Shown here piece after piece: positions 48,372-56,174 of a stretch of 56,250 bases of DNA (the stretch's first letter is position 1; every line of letters starts with the position of its first letter). This DNA is from Erythrobacteraceae bacterium E2-1 Yellow Sea (lineage in GTDB: Bacteria; Pseudomonadota; Alphaproteobacteria; Sphingomonadales; Sphingomonadaceae), in the NCBI GenBank assembly GCA_014983025.1, contig JADCLP010000011.1:1-56250 (forward strand), read 5' to 3'. The position numbers and the translations under genes are program-made. The notes beneath the pieces are model-generated. The model was not told where the DNA came from. It worked only from the letters and a program-made list of their open reading frames with translations, and made no database searches.

Positions 48372-49276
48372 CGCCCGGTACCAGGCGGCAGGCAGTGGCT
48401 CATCTCCAGGAGGTCTTCGAGGTGAGCCAGCGTCGTGCCTGTGCGGTGCTAGGCGCTGACCGGACCATGGTTCGCTATGTCAGTCGTCGCTCTGACGATG
48501 CGAAGGCCTGCGAGCGTATCAGTTAGCTGGCGAGCCAGCGACGCCGGTTCGGCTACCGGCGGCTCCACTGGCTGCTGTGCCGGGAAGGATAGGCAATGAA
48601 CCACAAGAAGTTCCGACGGCTCTATCGCGAGGAGCGGCTGCAGGTGCGCCATCGTGGCGGTCGCAAGCAGGCACTGGGCACGCGGGCACCGATGGCAATC
48701 CCGCAGGAACCGAACCAGCGCTGGAGCCTCGACTTCGTCTCGCATGCCATCGCCTGTGGGCGCACGTTCCGAATCTTTGCCGTGGTCGATGACTACAGCC
48801 GGGAGTGTGTGCGCCTGATCGCGGAGACGTCGATCTCCGGCGCGGGGGTTGGGCGTGAGCTCGATGCAGCGGTCTTCGAGTGCATGGCGCGGCCGCATGC
48901 GATCGTCAGCGTTAATGGCACCGAACTGACCAGCATGGCGATCCTGCGCTGGAGCAAGGACCGGAACGTCGAGTGGCACTACATCGCCCCAGGCAAACCC
49001 TATTAGAACGGGTTCAACGAGAGCATCAATGCGCGTCTGCGGGACGAGTTCTTGAACGAGACGATCTTCACCAATCTCGCCCATGCCCGCAAGGAACTGG
49101 AAGCCTGGCGTCACGACTACAACCACTTGCGGCCCCATTCGAGCCTCGGGAACAGAACCCCGGCAGAGATCGGGGCAGGATCAATCGGCAAACCGTATCG
49201 GGGGCATGCCCCCGATACGGTTATTGCCATCGCGCCCGATGATGGGCATCAAAACGGCCCAAGACTCTACTTGTAG
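48372..49276 (+). pseudogene. IS407-like OrfB with three internal stops
   Basis: The frame reads integrase-type sequence throughout (RWSLDFVSHAI, FAVVDDYSRECVRLI, NHLRPHSSLGNRTPAEI) but is cut by TAG at 48524-48526, 48590-48592 and 49004-49006. The second catalytic Asp, expected in SDNGTEL, is replaced by Val (codon 48911-48913, SVNGTEL). The last stop replaces a Gln just before the NGFNES glutamate region. Confidence 0.8.
49191..49222. repeat. Perfect 32-base palindrome inside the IS
   Basis: A gapless 32-base palindrome centred on GCATGC with CCGTATCGGGGG / CCCCCGATACGG arms lies near the 3' end of the element, 80 bases inside its right end. It would form a very strong hairpin in RNA, perhaps ending or shielding transposase transcription. 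Confidence 0.85.
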
Positions 49277-49376
49277 CTGGTAAAAACTTCGGTCTCAGAC
49301 CAGCGGCCACGAACGCGTATGATGACTGTCTAAGTCCATTGGGCTGAGAGTAAGGCTTTGTCCGCGCGAGAATCAG

Positions 49377-49985
49377 CTAACGTTGGCGCAACGAAACAAT
49401 GACGGAAATATATCGACAAGGCGTTTGAATCAGCATTGCCGGTCCGTGAGATGAGGCTGAATCAAATGTCAGCGAATCCCCCATATTCAGATCGTAGTCT
49501 TTGCTGCCGTGGCGATAAATCATTGCGCCCTCCAGCATATAAATGAACTCAACTCCATCATGCCTGAAAGAGGTATATAGGCCTGCACCCTCTTCCAATG
49601 TGATCAGGAAAGGCTCGAAAGATAACAGGCCGTCGTGATAGCTCCCAAGTAAATCGTACTGATGGCCCTCTCTCGTTCCTCTGCGCTCCATACGCATACC
49701 TTGTCCGGCCGGGACAAAGTAACAGTCTCGGCTTTTGTCTAGTTCGGAAAAGAGCGTCGCGATAGGAACATTCAGAGCTTTCGCCAACGAGGATAGAGCA
49801 TGCAAAGAAGGAGAAATCCGACCGTTCTCGATTTTCGATAGGGCCGAAACCGACATTCCAGATAGGCCAGCAAGCTTACGCGACGACACTCCAAGTTGGG
49901 TTCGTAAATAACGCACCTGCGCGCCGACGGCATTTCTTACTGATTCGTGGTCAGCATCATCGGGCTGAGTTAAATTCGCAACCAT
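49377..49985 (-). CDS. XRE-type HTH plus cupin transcriptional regulator
   Basis: 202 residues. The N-terminal helix-turn-helix (about 23-78: VRYLRTQLGVSSRKLAGLSGMSVSALSKIENGRISPSLHALSSLAKAL) binds DNA. The C-terminal cupin (about 120-195: LEEGAGLYTSFRHDGVEFIYMLEGAMIYRHGSKDYDLNMGDSLTFD) probably senses a small molecule. This architecture matches PuuR-like and other amine/amino-acid regulators. It is divergent from the four-gene glutamate-synthase-like operon and is its likely regulator. GTG at 49988 would add one residue; ATG 49985 is preferred. Confidence 0.9.
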   Translation of the reverse strand: MVANLTQPDDADHESVRNAVGAQVRYLRTQLGVSSRKLAGLSGMSVSALSKIENGRISPSLHALSSLAKALNVPIATLFSELDKSRDCYFVPAGQGMRMERRGTREGHQYDLLGSYHDGLLSFEPFLITLEEGAGLYTSFRHDGVEFIYMLEGAMIYRHGSKDYDLNMGDSLTFDSASSHGPAMLIQTPCRYISVIVSLRQR

Positions 49986-50029
49986 CACGTTTCCTTTCAG
50001 TAACCAACCACCGCAGCCTTTAGATCGAA

Positions 50030-50046
50030 ATTTCCTACAAGGAAAT
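50030..50046. promoter_or_regulatory. Candidate operator palindrome in the divergent intergenic region
   Basis: ATTTCCTACAAGGAAAT is a perfect 7-3-7 inverted repeat in the 128-base gap between the regulator and the operon. It lies 14 bases upstream of a TTGACA (50060-50065) that could be the -35 of the operon promoter, and about 45 bases upstream of the regulator start on the other strand. The position fits an autoregulated divergent operator. Its left part, GAAATTTCCT, recurs at 47977-47986 upstream of the TonB receptor gene. Confidence 0.5.
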
Positions 50047-50059
50047 ATTTTTCTTTAGG

Positions 50060-50095
50060 TTGACAGAATGGTAGTCGACCGTCCAAGTTATACAT
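50060..50095 (+). promoter_or_regulatory. Tentative promoter of the mgs-like operon
   Basis: TTGACA (50060-50065) matches the -35 consensus. The best -10-like stretch, TTATACAT (50088-50095), is spaced more widely than usual, so the pair is only tentative. GGAGC at 50104-50108 is the ribosome site for the first gene. Confidence 0.3.
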
Positions 50096-50113
50096 ACATT
50101 CAAGGAGCGCCAA

Positions 50114-51016
50114 ATGTGTGGAATTGTCGGCCTTTTTATGAAAGATCATTCGCTGGAACCAGATTTCGGCGTCCTGTTCGCAGAGATGCTCGAGACAATG
50201 ACCGAACGTGGACCAGATAGTGCGGGATTTGCCGTCTATCGCGACGGCAATCCTGACGAAGTCAAGCTAGTGCTCCGCCCAACCAGCGGGGGGGGCGTAA
50301 GCGAGCTTTGCGAAGATCTTGAGAGCAATATTCCGAGTATTGCAGAGGCCGTCACTCGACACACTCACTTGCTAGTTCGGTTGCCGAGGAAGAACTTGTT
50401 CGACTTGCACAACTACCTTGCGAACCATGCCCCCGAAGTAGAGGTCATTTCTTCGGGCGAGCGGATGGAGCTCTATAAGGAAGTGGGTCTAGCCGCCGAT
50501 ATTTCGAGGGAGTTTGGCTTGCCCCGGATGACCGCGACTCACGGTGTAGGCCATACGCGCATGGCCACCGAATCGGCAGTTACAACGGAAGGCGCGCACC
50601 CATTCACCACCGCGCCCGATCAGTGCCTGGTTCACAATGGCTCGCTGTCGAACCACAACAATCTTCGCCGTATGCTAATGAAGAACGGCCAAACGTTCCG
50701 AACCCGGAATGATTCCGAAGTCGCCGCCGGATACATCAGCTGGCGAATGAAGGGTAACGAAGGATTAGGTCAGGCGCTTGAGCACACGCTCGATGACCTC
50801 GACGGATTTTTCACCTTTGTTGTTGGCACTGCAAACGGCTTCGGAGTGCTGCGCGACCCCATCGCCTGCAAGCCCGCTGTGATGGCACAAACCGACCAGT
50901 ATGTTGCCTTCGGATCGGAATACCGCGCGCTTGCGCATCTACCGGGTATAGGCAACGCCGAAGTGTGGGAGCCAGAGCCCGCGAAGGTCTATTTCTGGGA
51001 GCGTCAGCATGCCTAA
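50114..51016 (+). CDS. Class II glutamine amidotransferase-like subunit (MgsA/GlxB-like)
   Basis: 300 residues. It opens MCGIVGLFM, so Cys2 is the expected N-terminal nucleophile after Met removal, and continues with class II glutaminase motifs: TERGPDSAGFAVY, GHTRMATESAVT, HPFTT...LVHNGSLSNHNN and NDSEVAA. It corresponds to the amidotransferase part of glutamate synthase. In methylotrophs this is subunit A of N-methylglutamate synthase; in rhizobia it is GlxB. It would release or handle ammonia from glutamine, or bind a gamma-glutamyl amide. It overlaps the next gene by eight bases. Confidence 0.9.
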   Translation: MCGIVGLFMKDHSLEPDFGVLFAEMLETMTERGPDSAGFAVYRDGNPDEVKLVLRPTSGGGVSELCEDLESNIPSIAEAVTRHTHLLVRLPRKNLFDLHNYLANHAPEVEVISSGERMELYKEVGLAADISREFGLPRMTATHGVGHTRMATESAVTTEGAHPFTTAPDQCLVHNGSLSNHNNLRRMLMKNGQTFRTRNDSEVAAGYISWRMKGNEGLGQALEHTLDDLDGFFTFVVGTANGFGVLRDPIACKPAVMAQTDQYVAFGSEYRALAHLPGIGNAEVWEPEPAKVYFWERQHA

Positions 51017-51692
51017 TTTCGATCTCGATAATGTCACCCTGCGTGACGTAAATTCCGCGCTGCATGAGGTCGATATGAAGGCGACGGGTGATTGGACCAT
51101 TTCCAATCCTCGCGGGACACATGCCCTGGCAGCGGGTGTTGACGCCCCCCTCAAGATCACCATCGACGGTAGCGTCGGCTATTACTGCGCAGGCATGAAC
51201 AAGCATGCCGAAATCACCATCAACGGTTCTGCCGGCGTCGGCTTGGCCGAGAACATGATGTCCGGTTCAGTGCGCGTGAAGGGCGATGCCAGCCAGTCCG
51301 CAGGAGCAACAGCTCACGGCGGGCTATTGGTCATCGAAGGTAATGCTTCGGCGAGGTGCGGTATATCGCTTAAGGGCGCAAACATCATCGTGAAGGGCAA
51401 TGTAGGACATATGTCGTGCTTTATGGCGCAAGCTGGCAACCTCGTGGTTCTGGGCGACGCCGGCGACGCACTTGGTGACTCCCTCTATGAAGCGAAGATT
51501 TTTGTTCGCGGCAAGGTCAAGAGCCTGGGCGCCGACTGTATCGAAAAGGAAATGACTCTGGAGAATGCAAAACTGCTGCAGTCACTTTTGGACGCAGCCG
51601 GCATCGACGATTGCAAACCGGAGGAGTTTCGGCGGTACGGCTCGGCACGCCAACTCTACAACTTCAAGATCGACAACGTTTTGGCGTATTAA
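51009..51692 (+). CDS. GXGXG (GltB C-terminal-like) subunit (MgsB/GlxC-like)
   Basis: 227 residues forming a right-handed beta helix with repeated Gly-x-Gly turns: ITINGSAGVGLAENMMSGSVRVKGDASQ, IEGNASARCGISLKGANIIVKGNVGHM, LVVLGDAGDALGDSLYEAKIFVRG. This is the C-terminal domain of glutamate synthase as a stand-alone subunit. It would position the other two subunits and the ammonia tunnel. It is translationally coupled to both neighbours. Confidence 0.9.
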   Translation: MPNFDLDNVTLRDVNSALHEVDMKATGDWTISNPRGTHALAAGVDAPLKITIDGSVGYYCAGMNKHAEITINGSAGVGLAENMMSGSVRVKGDASQSAGATAHGGLLVIEGNASARCGISLKGANIIVKGNVGHMSCFMAQAGNLVVLGDAGDALGDSLYEAKIFVRGKVKSLGADCIEKEMTLENAKLLQSLLDAAGIDDCKPEEFRRYGSARQLYNFKIDNVLAY

Positions 51693-51707
51693 AGGCAGGA
51701 AAGCGCG

Positions 51708-53039
51708 ATGAACCAAAACATTCCTCTAACGACACCGCGCAAGTCATCGATCTTCGATGATTATACGATGTCGGAAATCCGCAGGGCAGCGGCTACTGGC
51801 ATATACGATATCCGTGGAGCCGGCGCGAAGCGCAAGGTTCCGCATTTCGATGACCTGTTGTTCCTCGGTGCATCATACTCGCGCTATCCACTCGAGGGTT
51901 ACCGAGAGAGCTGCGGTACCGACGTGACTCTCGGAAGCAACGATCGGGTCAAGAACCCGATCAAGATCGATATTCCGATCACGATTGCAGGCATGAGCTT
52001 TGGCTCACTATCTGCGCAAGCTAAGGAAGCGCTCGGCAGGGGAGCGTCTTTAGCCGGCACCTCGACTACGACAGGCGATGGCGGCATGACGCCGGAAGAG
52101 CGCGGCCAATCGAGCAAGCTGGTCTATCAATACTTGCCCTCGCGTTATGGCATGAATCCCGATGACTTGCGCAAGGCCGATGCGATCGAGATCGTGGTTG
52201 GCCAAGGAGCGAAGCCGGGTGGCGGTGGCATGTTACTCGGTCAAAAGATATCCGACCGTGTCGCGGAAATGCGCACATTGCCGAAAGGCGTCGATCAGCG
52301 TTCCGCTTGTCGTCATCCGGACTGGACTGGTCCAGATGACTGCGAGATTAAGATCATTGAATTACGCGAAATTACCGATTGGCGTGTCCCAATCTACATC
52401 AAAGTAGGTGCAACCCGTCCTTACTATGACGTTTCGCTGGCGGTAAAGTCCGGCGCGGATGTGATCGTACTCGACGGGATGCAGGGCGGTACGGCAGCAA
52501 CGCAGGAAGTATTCATCGAGCATGTCGGAATACCGACTCTGGCGGCTATCCGCCCTGCTGTTCAGGCCCTGCAGGATCTCGGCGTACACCGCCAGGTTCA
52601 GTTGATCGTTTCGGGAGGAATTCGCAATGGTGCCGATGTTGCCAAGGCCATAGCCTTGGGCGCAGACGCAGTTTCAATCGGTGTTGCTGCATTGGCAGCG
52701 CTGGGGGACAACGATCCCGCTCTCGAAGAGGACTACCGAGCACTAGGCTCAACTTCGGGAGCATATGACGATTGGCATCTTGGTCAGGATCCCGCTGGTA
52801 TTTCGACCCAGGATCCAATCCTTTCCTCACGTCTCGATCCTGTCGCTGCAGGACGCCGTCTCGCGAATTATCTCGCGGTGATGACGCTTGAAGCGCAAAC
52901 TATTGCGCGCGCCTGCGGCAAGTCACATGTCCACAACCTTGAGCCCGAGGACCTTGTCGCGCTCTCAATTGAGGCAGCGGCTATGGCCCGCCTACCGCTC
53001 GCGGGGACCGATTGGATCCCCGGGTCCTCGCATTTTTGA
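51708..53039 (+). CDS. FMN-binding glutamate synthase domain subunit (MgsC/GlxD-like)
   Basis: 443 residues of the GltS TIM-barrel: GMSFGSLSAQAKEALGRGASLAG, GQGAKPGGGGMLLGQKIS, VIVLDGMQGGTAATQ and VSGGIRNGADVAKAIALGADAVSIG, which binds the FMN phosphate. The cysteine cluster that holds the 3Fe-4S centre in full glutamate synthase is not seen; the matching region reads YDDWHLGQDPAGISTQDP with no Cys. This agrees with the MgsC/GlxD group as I remember it. It would reduce an imine of 2-oxoglutarate with ammonia or an amine. The ribosome site GGCAGGAAAG precedes ATG 51708. Confidence 0.9.
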   Translation: MNQNIPLTTPRKSSIFDDYTMSEIRRAAATGIYDIRGAGAKRKVPHFDDLLFLGASYSRYPLEGYRESCGTDVTLGSNDRVKNPIKIDIPITIAGMSFGSLSAQAKEALGRGASLAGTSTTTGDGGMTPEERGQSSKLVYQYLPSRYGMNPDDLRKADAIEIVVGQGAKPGGGGMLLGQKISDRVAEMRTLPKGVDQRSACRHPDWTGPDDCEIKIIELREITDWRVPIYIKVGATRPYYDVSLAVKSGADVIVLDGMQGGTAATQEVFIEHVGIPTLAAIRPAVQALQDLGVHRQVQLIVSGGIRNGADVAKAIALGADAVSIGVAALAALGDNDPALEEDYRALGSTSGAYDDWHLGQDPAGISTQDPILSSRLDPVAAGRRLANYLAVMTLEAQTIARACGKSHVHNLEPEDLVALSIEAAAMARLPLAGTDWIPGSSHF

Positions 53040-53068
53040 TGCTGTCACGTAGAGAAACGGAAACGCTC

Positions 53069-54376
53069 ATGACCCAAAAAATGTCCAAGATCGCTGCCGA
53101 TAGAGGCATCGAGTACTTCCTTGTTTGCTTTACCGACCTATTCGGCGTCCAACGTTCCAAACTTGTTCCTGCAGCCGCAATCGACGGCACCATGAAGAAC
53201 GGCGCCGGATTTGCCGGATTTGCCACCTGGCTTGACATGTCGCCAGCCGATACCGACATGTTTGCAATTCCCGATCCCGACAGCTTGATCCAGTTGCCTT
53301 GGAAACCCAATGTCGGTTGGATGGCCGCCGACCTCAAAATGGGCGGCGAATGGGTGGCGCAGGCGCCGCGGGTCATGCTCAGGAACGCAATCGCCGCGGC
53401 TGCAGACAAAGGCTATGTAATGAAAAGCGGCGTCGAATGCGAGTTCATGCTCATTTCTACCGATGGCAAGGGGCCTTCAGATCCTGCCGACAACATGGAA
53501 AAGCCTTGTTACGACCAACAGGCACTGATGCGCCGGTTTGACGTTATTTCCGAGATTTGCGATGCCCTGCTCGCCTTGGGCTGGAATCCCTACCAGAATG
53601 ATCACGAGGACGCGAATGGCCAGTTTGAATTGAACTGGGACTACACCGATGCGCTAGTCACCGCAGACCGTCACTCTTTTTTCAAATTTTTAGTCAAGTC
53701 GGTTGCCGAAAAGCATGGGCTGCGTGCAACATTCATGCCCAAGCCGTTTTCAAATCTGACCGGCAATGGTTGCCACGGACATTTTTCGTTGTGGTCGAGG
53801 GATGCCGACAAGAACCTGTTCCAGGACGCGAAAGGCGAGTTGGGTCTTTCGGAACTTGCTTACAAATTTCTTGCTGGAGTGCTCGACAACACCCACGAAA
53901 TGACAGCGATAACCAATCCGATCGTCAACAGTTATAAAAGGATCAATGCCAAACCGACCGCTTCGGGCGCGACTTGGGCGCCGCAATCGATCACCTATTC
54001 GGGCAATAACCGAACTCACCTGATCCGCATCCCTGACGATGACAGGTTCGAATTCCGGCTCGCCGATGGCGCGGTCAATCCCTATCTATTCCAGGCTGTG
54101 ATTCTATACGCAGGGCTTGATGGAATCGAACAGGGACGCACCCCAGGCAAGCGGCTGGATAATAATATGTACGATCCTAAAGAGGTAAAGAAGGACGCCA
54201 AGAAGCTACCTCTCAACTTGCTCGACGCGCTCCGTAGCTTCGAGAGATCGAAAGCGCTTCGCAAAAAACTTGGCGATGAATTCTGCAACGCCTATCTGAA
54301 GCTGAAAACAAACGAATGGCAAGAATATTCACGCCATCTTACGGACTGGGAGCGTGATTCCTACCTCGACTGCTGA
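53069..54376 (+). CDS. glnT: Type III glutamine synthetase-like ligase (GlnT / gamma-glutamylmethylamide synthetase-like)
   Basis: 435 residues of the glutamine synthetase fold: N-terminal YFLVCFTDLFGVQRSK, metal-binding glutamates in ECEFM, QNDHEDANGQFELNW and the NGCHGHFSLW loop, RIPDDDRFEFRLADGAVNPYL near the adenylate site. It joins an amine or ammonia to glutamate with ATP. GlnT and gamma-glutamylmethylamide synthetase (GmaS) share this layout; the mgsABC-type genes directly upstream favour an amine substrate. I chose ATG 53069 (AGAGAAACGG upstream) over 53012, which overlaps the previous gene. An IS remnant begins 28 bases after the stop. Confidence 0.88.
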   Translation: MTQKMSKIAADRGIEYFLVCFTDLFGVQRSKLVPAAAIDGTMKNGAGFAGFATWLDMSPADTDMFAIPDPDSLIQLPWKPNVGWMAADLKMGGEWVAQAPRVMLRNAIAAAADKGYVMKSGVECEFMLISTDGKGPSDPADNMEKPCYDQQALMRRFDVISEICDALLALGWNPYQNDHEDANGQFELNWDYTDALVTADRHSFFKFLVKSVAEKHGLRATFMPKPFSNLTGNGCHGHFSLWSRDADKNLFQDAKGELGLSELAYKFLAGVLDNTHEMTAITNPIVNSYKRINAKPTASGATWAPQSITYSGNNRTHLIRIPDDDRFEFRLADGAVNPYLFQAVILYAGLDGIEQGRTPGKRLDNNMYDPKEVKKDAKKLPLNLLDALRSFERSKALRKKLGDEFCNAYLKLKTNEWQEYSRHLTDWERDSYLDC

Positions 54377-54475
54377 ACTGCTTCGCCAGAGAAATTTTGT
54401 CAGCTGAGGTGACATTGTGAAAGTGGTCCGGTAGCAAGGTTAGTATGCGGATTTCCGTTGGAAGGAAATACGTCG

Positions 54476-54633
54476 ATAAAGAGGAAGCGGTTTAGTACAG
54501 AGCAAATTGTGGCGGTGCTGAAGCAGGTGACCGAGGAGAATGTGCGGCTAAAGAGACTGGTCGCCGAGCTGAGCCTCGACAAGGCTGTCCTCCAAGGTGT
54601 TTTGTCAAAAAAGTTTCCCCGCCAGCGCTCATG
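54476..54633 (+). pseudogene. OrfA remnant of the IS3-type element
   Basis: Reads IKRKRFSTEQIVAVLKQ, where the usual first Met is ATA (Ile), then passes straight to TEENVRLKRLVAELSLDKAVLQGVLSKKF. Compared with intact relatives about 45 codons of the middle are missing. It ends at a stop just before the OrfB pieces. Confidence 0.7.
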
Positions 54634-55440
54634 AAGAAAGTTGTAGCCTATGTCGTGTCGTTGCACGGCTACAGCGAGCGCCGGACCTGTAAGGTGACGC
54701 GGCAACATCGTTCGACGGCAGCGCAAGCTGAGCACGCGCGATCCGCGGACCGAGCTTCGCCAGCGAATGCACGAGATTGTCGCGACGCGGATCCGCTATG
54801 GCTATCGGCGGGCCTATATCCTGCTCAAGCGTGAAGGCTGGCAGGTCGGGCGCAATGTCGTCTATACCGGCTCTATCGCGAGGAGGGCCTCGCGCAGCGC
54901 ACGAAGCAGCCGAGACGGCGCAAAGTGGTGGTACCGACAGGTCCGATGTCAGCCACAAGGCCCCAACGAAGCGTGGAGCCTGGACTTTGTCCATGACCAG
55001 CTGAGCAACGGGCAAAAGTTCCGCATGCTGACGGTGGTAGACGTGTTCAGCCGCGAGGCGCTGGCGATCGAGGTGGGCCAGCGACTACGCGGTGAACACT
55101 TGGTCGTGGTTCTCAACCGGCTCGCTATAAGGCGGGGTGCGCCAAAATACCTGTTCGCTGACAACGGCACAGAGTACACCGGTCAACTGGTCGGCCTGTC
55201 GGCGTACCACCATGGTGTCCGGATCGACTTCAGCCACCCGGCAAACCTACGGATAACGGACATATCGAGACGTTCAACGGGTCGTTGAGGGACGAGTGCC
55301 TCAACGTCCACTGGTTCGCTTCGCCGGCCGAGGCGAAGCGACTGATCGAGGCCTAGAGGAGGGATTACAACCTTAGCCGTCCTCACATGGCTCTTGGCAA
55401 TCTGACGCCGCCGGAATATCTAGCCGGATCAGGATTTTGT
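54631..55440 (+). pseudogene. OrfB remnant of the IS3-type element
   Basis: Integrase-like sequence is spread over several frames: MHEIVATRIRYGYRRAYILLKREGWQVGRNVVY in one, EAWSLDFVHDQLSNGQKFRMLTVVDVFSREALAI and GAPKYLFADNGTEYTGQ in another. The catalytic Asp regions survive in pieces, but frameshifts and stops prevent a complete protein. Confidence 0.75.
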
Positions 55441-55582
55441 CCGACCCCGAACGGGGTCGGACAAGCCGGAAACTAACCGTGGACCTGGACCACTTTCACA
55501 ATGTCACCTCACGAGTGCAATAACTCTTAGAATAATTAGACCCGTCATATGACGTATTCAAGTGGATTCAACAGTCAACGAA

Positions 55583-55610
55583 CGCCGAGTCTCGAGGACC
55601 CGGCGCTTTT
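55583..55610 (+). terminator. Possible Rho-independent terminator
   Basis: A stem of CGCCG-GTC paired with GAC-CGGCG (one mismatch) is followed by TTTT on the plus strand. It lies between the IS remnant and the convergent SnoaL-like gene, so it could end readthrough from the operon upstream. Confidence 0.5.
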
Positions 55611-55613
55611 ACA

Positions 55614-56033
55614 TTATGCCCAGCCCAGCTCCCTCAGACTCCAACCCGAGTTCCAGATCTTGTTCAGATGACTGATCTTATCGCCATCGAACTGCATCAC
55701 ATAAACGTAATCTGCCTCGAGCCGCTTGCCTGTCGGAGGGACCGGGCCGCCATCTGCTGTGTGGGTCCCAATAAATACCGCTGCGGCGGACACGTTATGG
55801 CGTTTTTCATCTACTCCAAAAGACTTTAGCCGGTAATGTGCATCAGGGAGCGGTGGCAGCAATCCGTCGCGCAACCAGTCAGCATACTCTTCAATCGTCG
55901 TCAAATCGGCAATAGGTTCAGACTGAGCCGAGAACGTTGCCCCGGGAGTGCAGTAATGTGCGACGCCGCTCCACCCCTTCCCAGTCTCGATATCATCGAA
56001 GAACGCCGCTGCAATAACCCCAATATCAGTCAT
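55614..56033 (-). CDS. SnoaL-like / NTF2-fold protein
   Basis: 139 residues of the cone-shaped NTF2-like fold: MTDIGVIAAAFFDDIETGKGW, CTPGATFSAQS, IADLTTIEEYADWLRDGLLPPLPDAHYRL, and C-terminal YVYVMQFDGDKISHLNKIWNSGW. SnoaL-like proteins are ligand-binding proteins or small cyclases/isomerases; no catalytic set can be assigned. AAGGGAA lies upstream of ATG 56033; the frame extends to 56138 but that part looks non-coding. It lies between two IS copies, 141 bases from the right-hand one. Confidence 0.82.
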   Translation of the reverse strand: MTDIGVIAAAFFDDIETGKGWSGVAHYCTPGATFSAQSEPIADLTTIEEYADWLRDGLLPPLPDAHYRLKSFGVDEKRHNVSAAAVFIGTHTADGGPVPPTGKRLEADYVYVMQFDGDKISHLNKIWNSGWSLRELGWA

Positions 56034-56174
56034 CTTTGATTCCCTTTCAACTGACGGAAAACGTCGTAGCAACGATAGATGAAGCCTCTCCGTCATGCAA
56101 CGGTGTATGGCGTCGGGATTCATATTGGAGCACATCAAAATGATGCTAGTTTCGATTCATTGTTGAGGCAAAGC

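Larger units (their letters stand above)
48038..49302 (+). mobile_element. IS3-family (IS407-like) insertion sequence, inactivated
   Basis: Imperfect inverted ends begin TGGTCTGAG (48038) and end CTCAGACCA (49302). The interior carries orfA and orfB in the order and sizes of an IS407-group element, with an A7 run at 48359-48365 where frameshifting would normally join them. The four bases outside the ends (GTGG and GCGG) match at three positions, consistent with a decayed four-base target duplication. Four in-frame stops and one lost catalytic residue make it dead. Confidence 0.82.
54405..55511 (+). mobile_element. Degenerate IS3-family element with perfect 25-base inverted ends
   Basis: The ends 54405-54429 and 55487-55511 are exact inverted copies (TGAGGTGACATTGTG... 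inward). Inside are an OrfA fragment (KRKRFSTEQIVAVLKQ then a jump to EENVRLKRLVAELSLDK, an internal deletion) and OrfB pieces in several frames. The OrfA start codon is ATA (54476-54478). A 28-base hairpin with 12-base arms (55437-55464) lies near the right end. No target duplication is visible. Confidence 0.82.
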
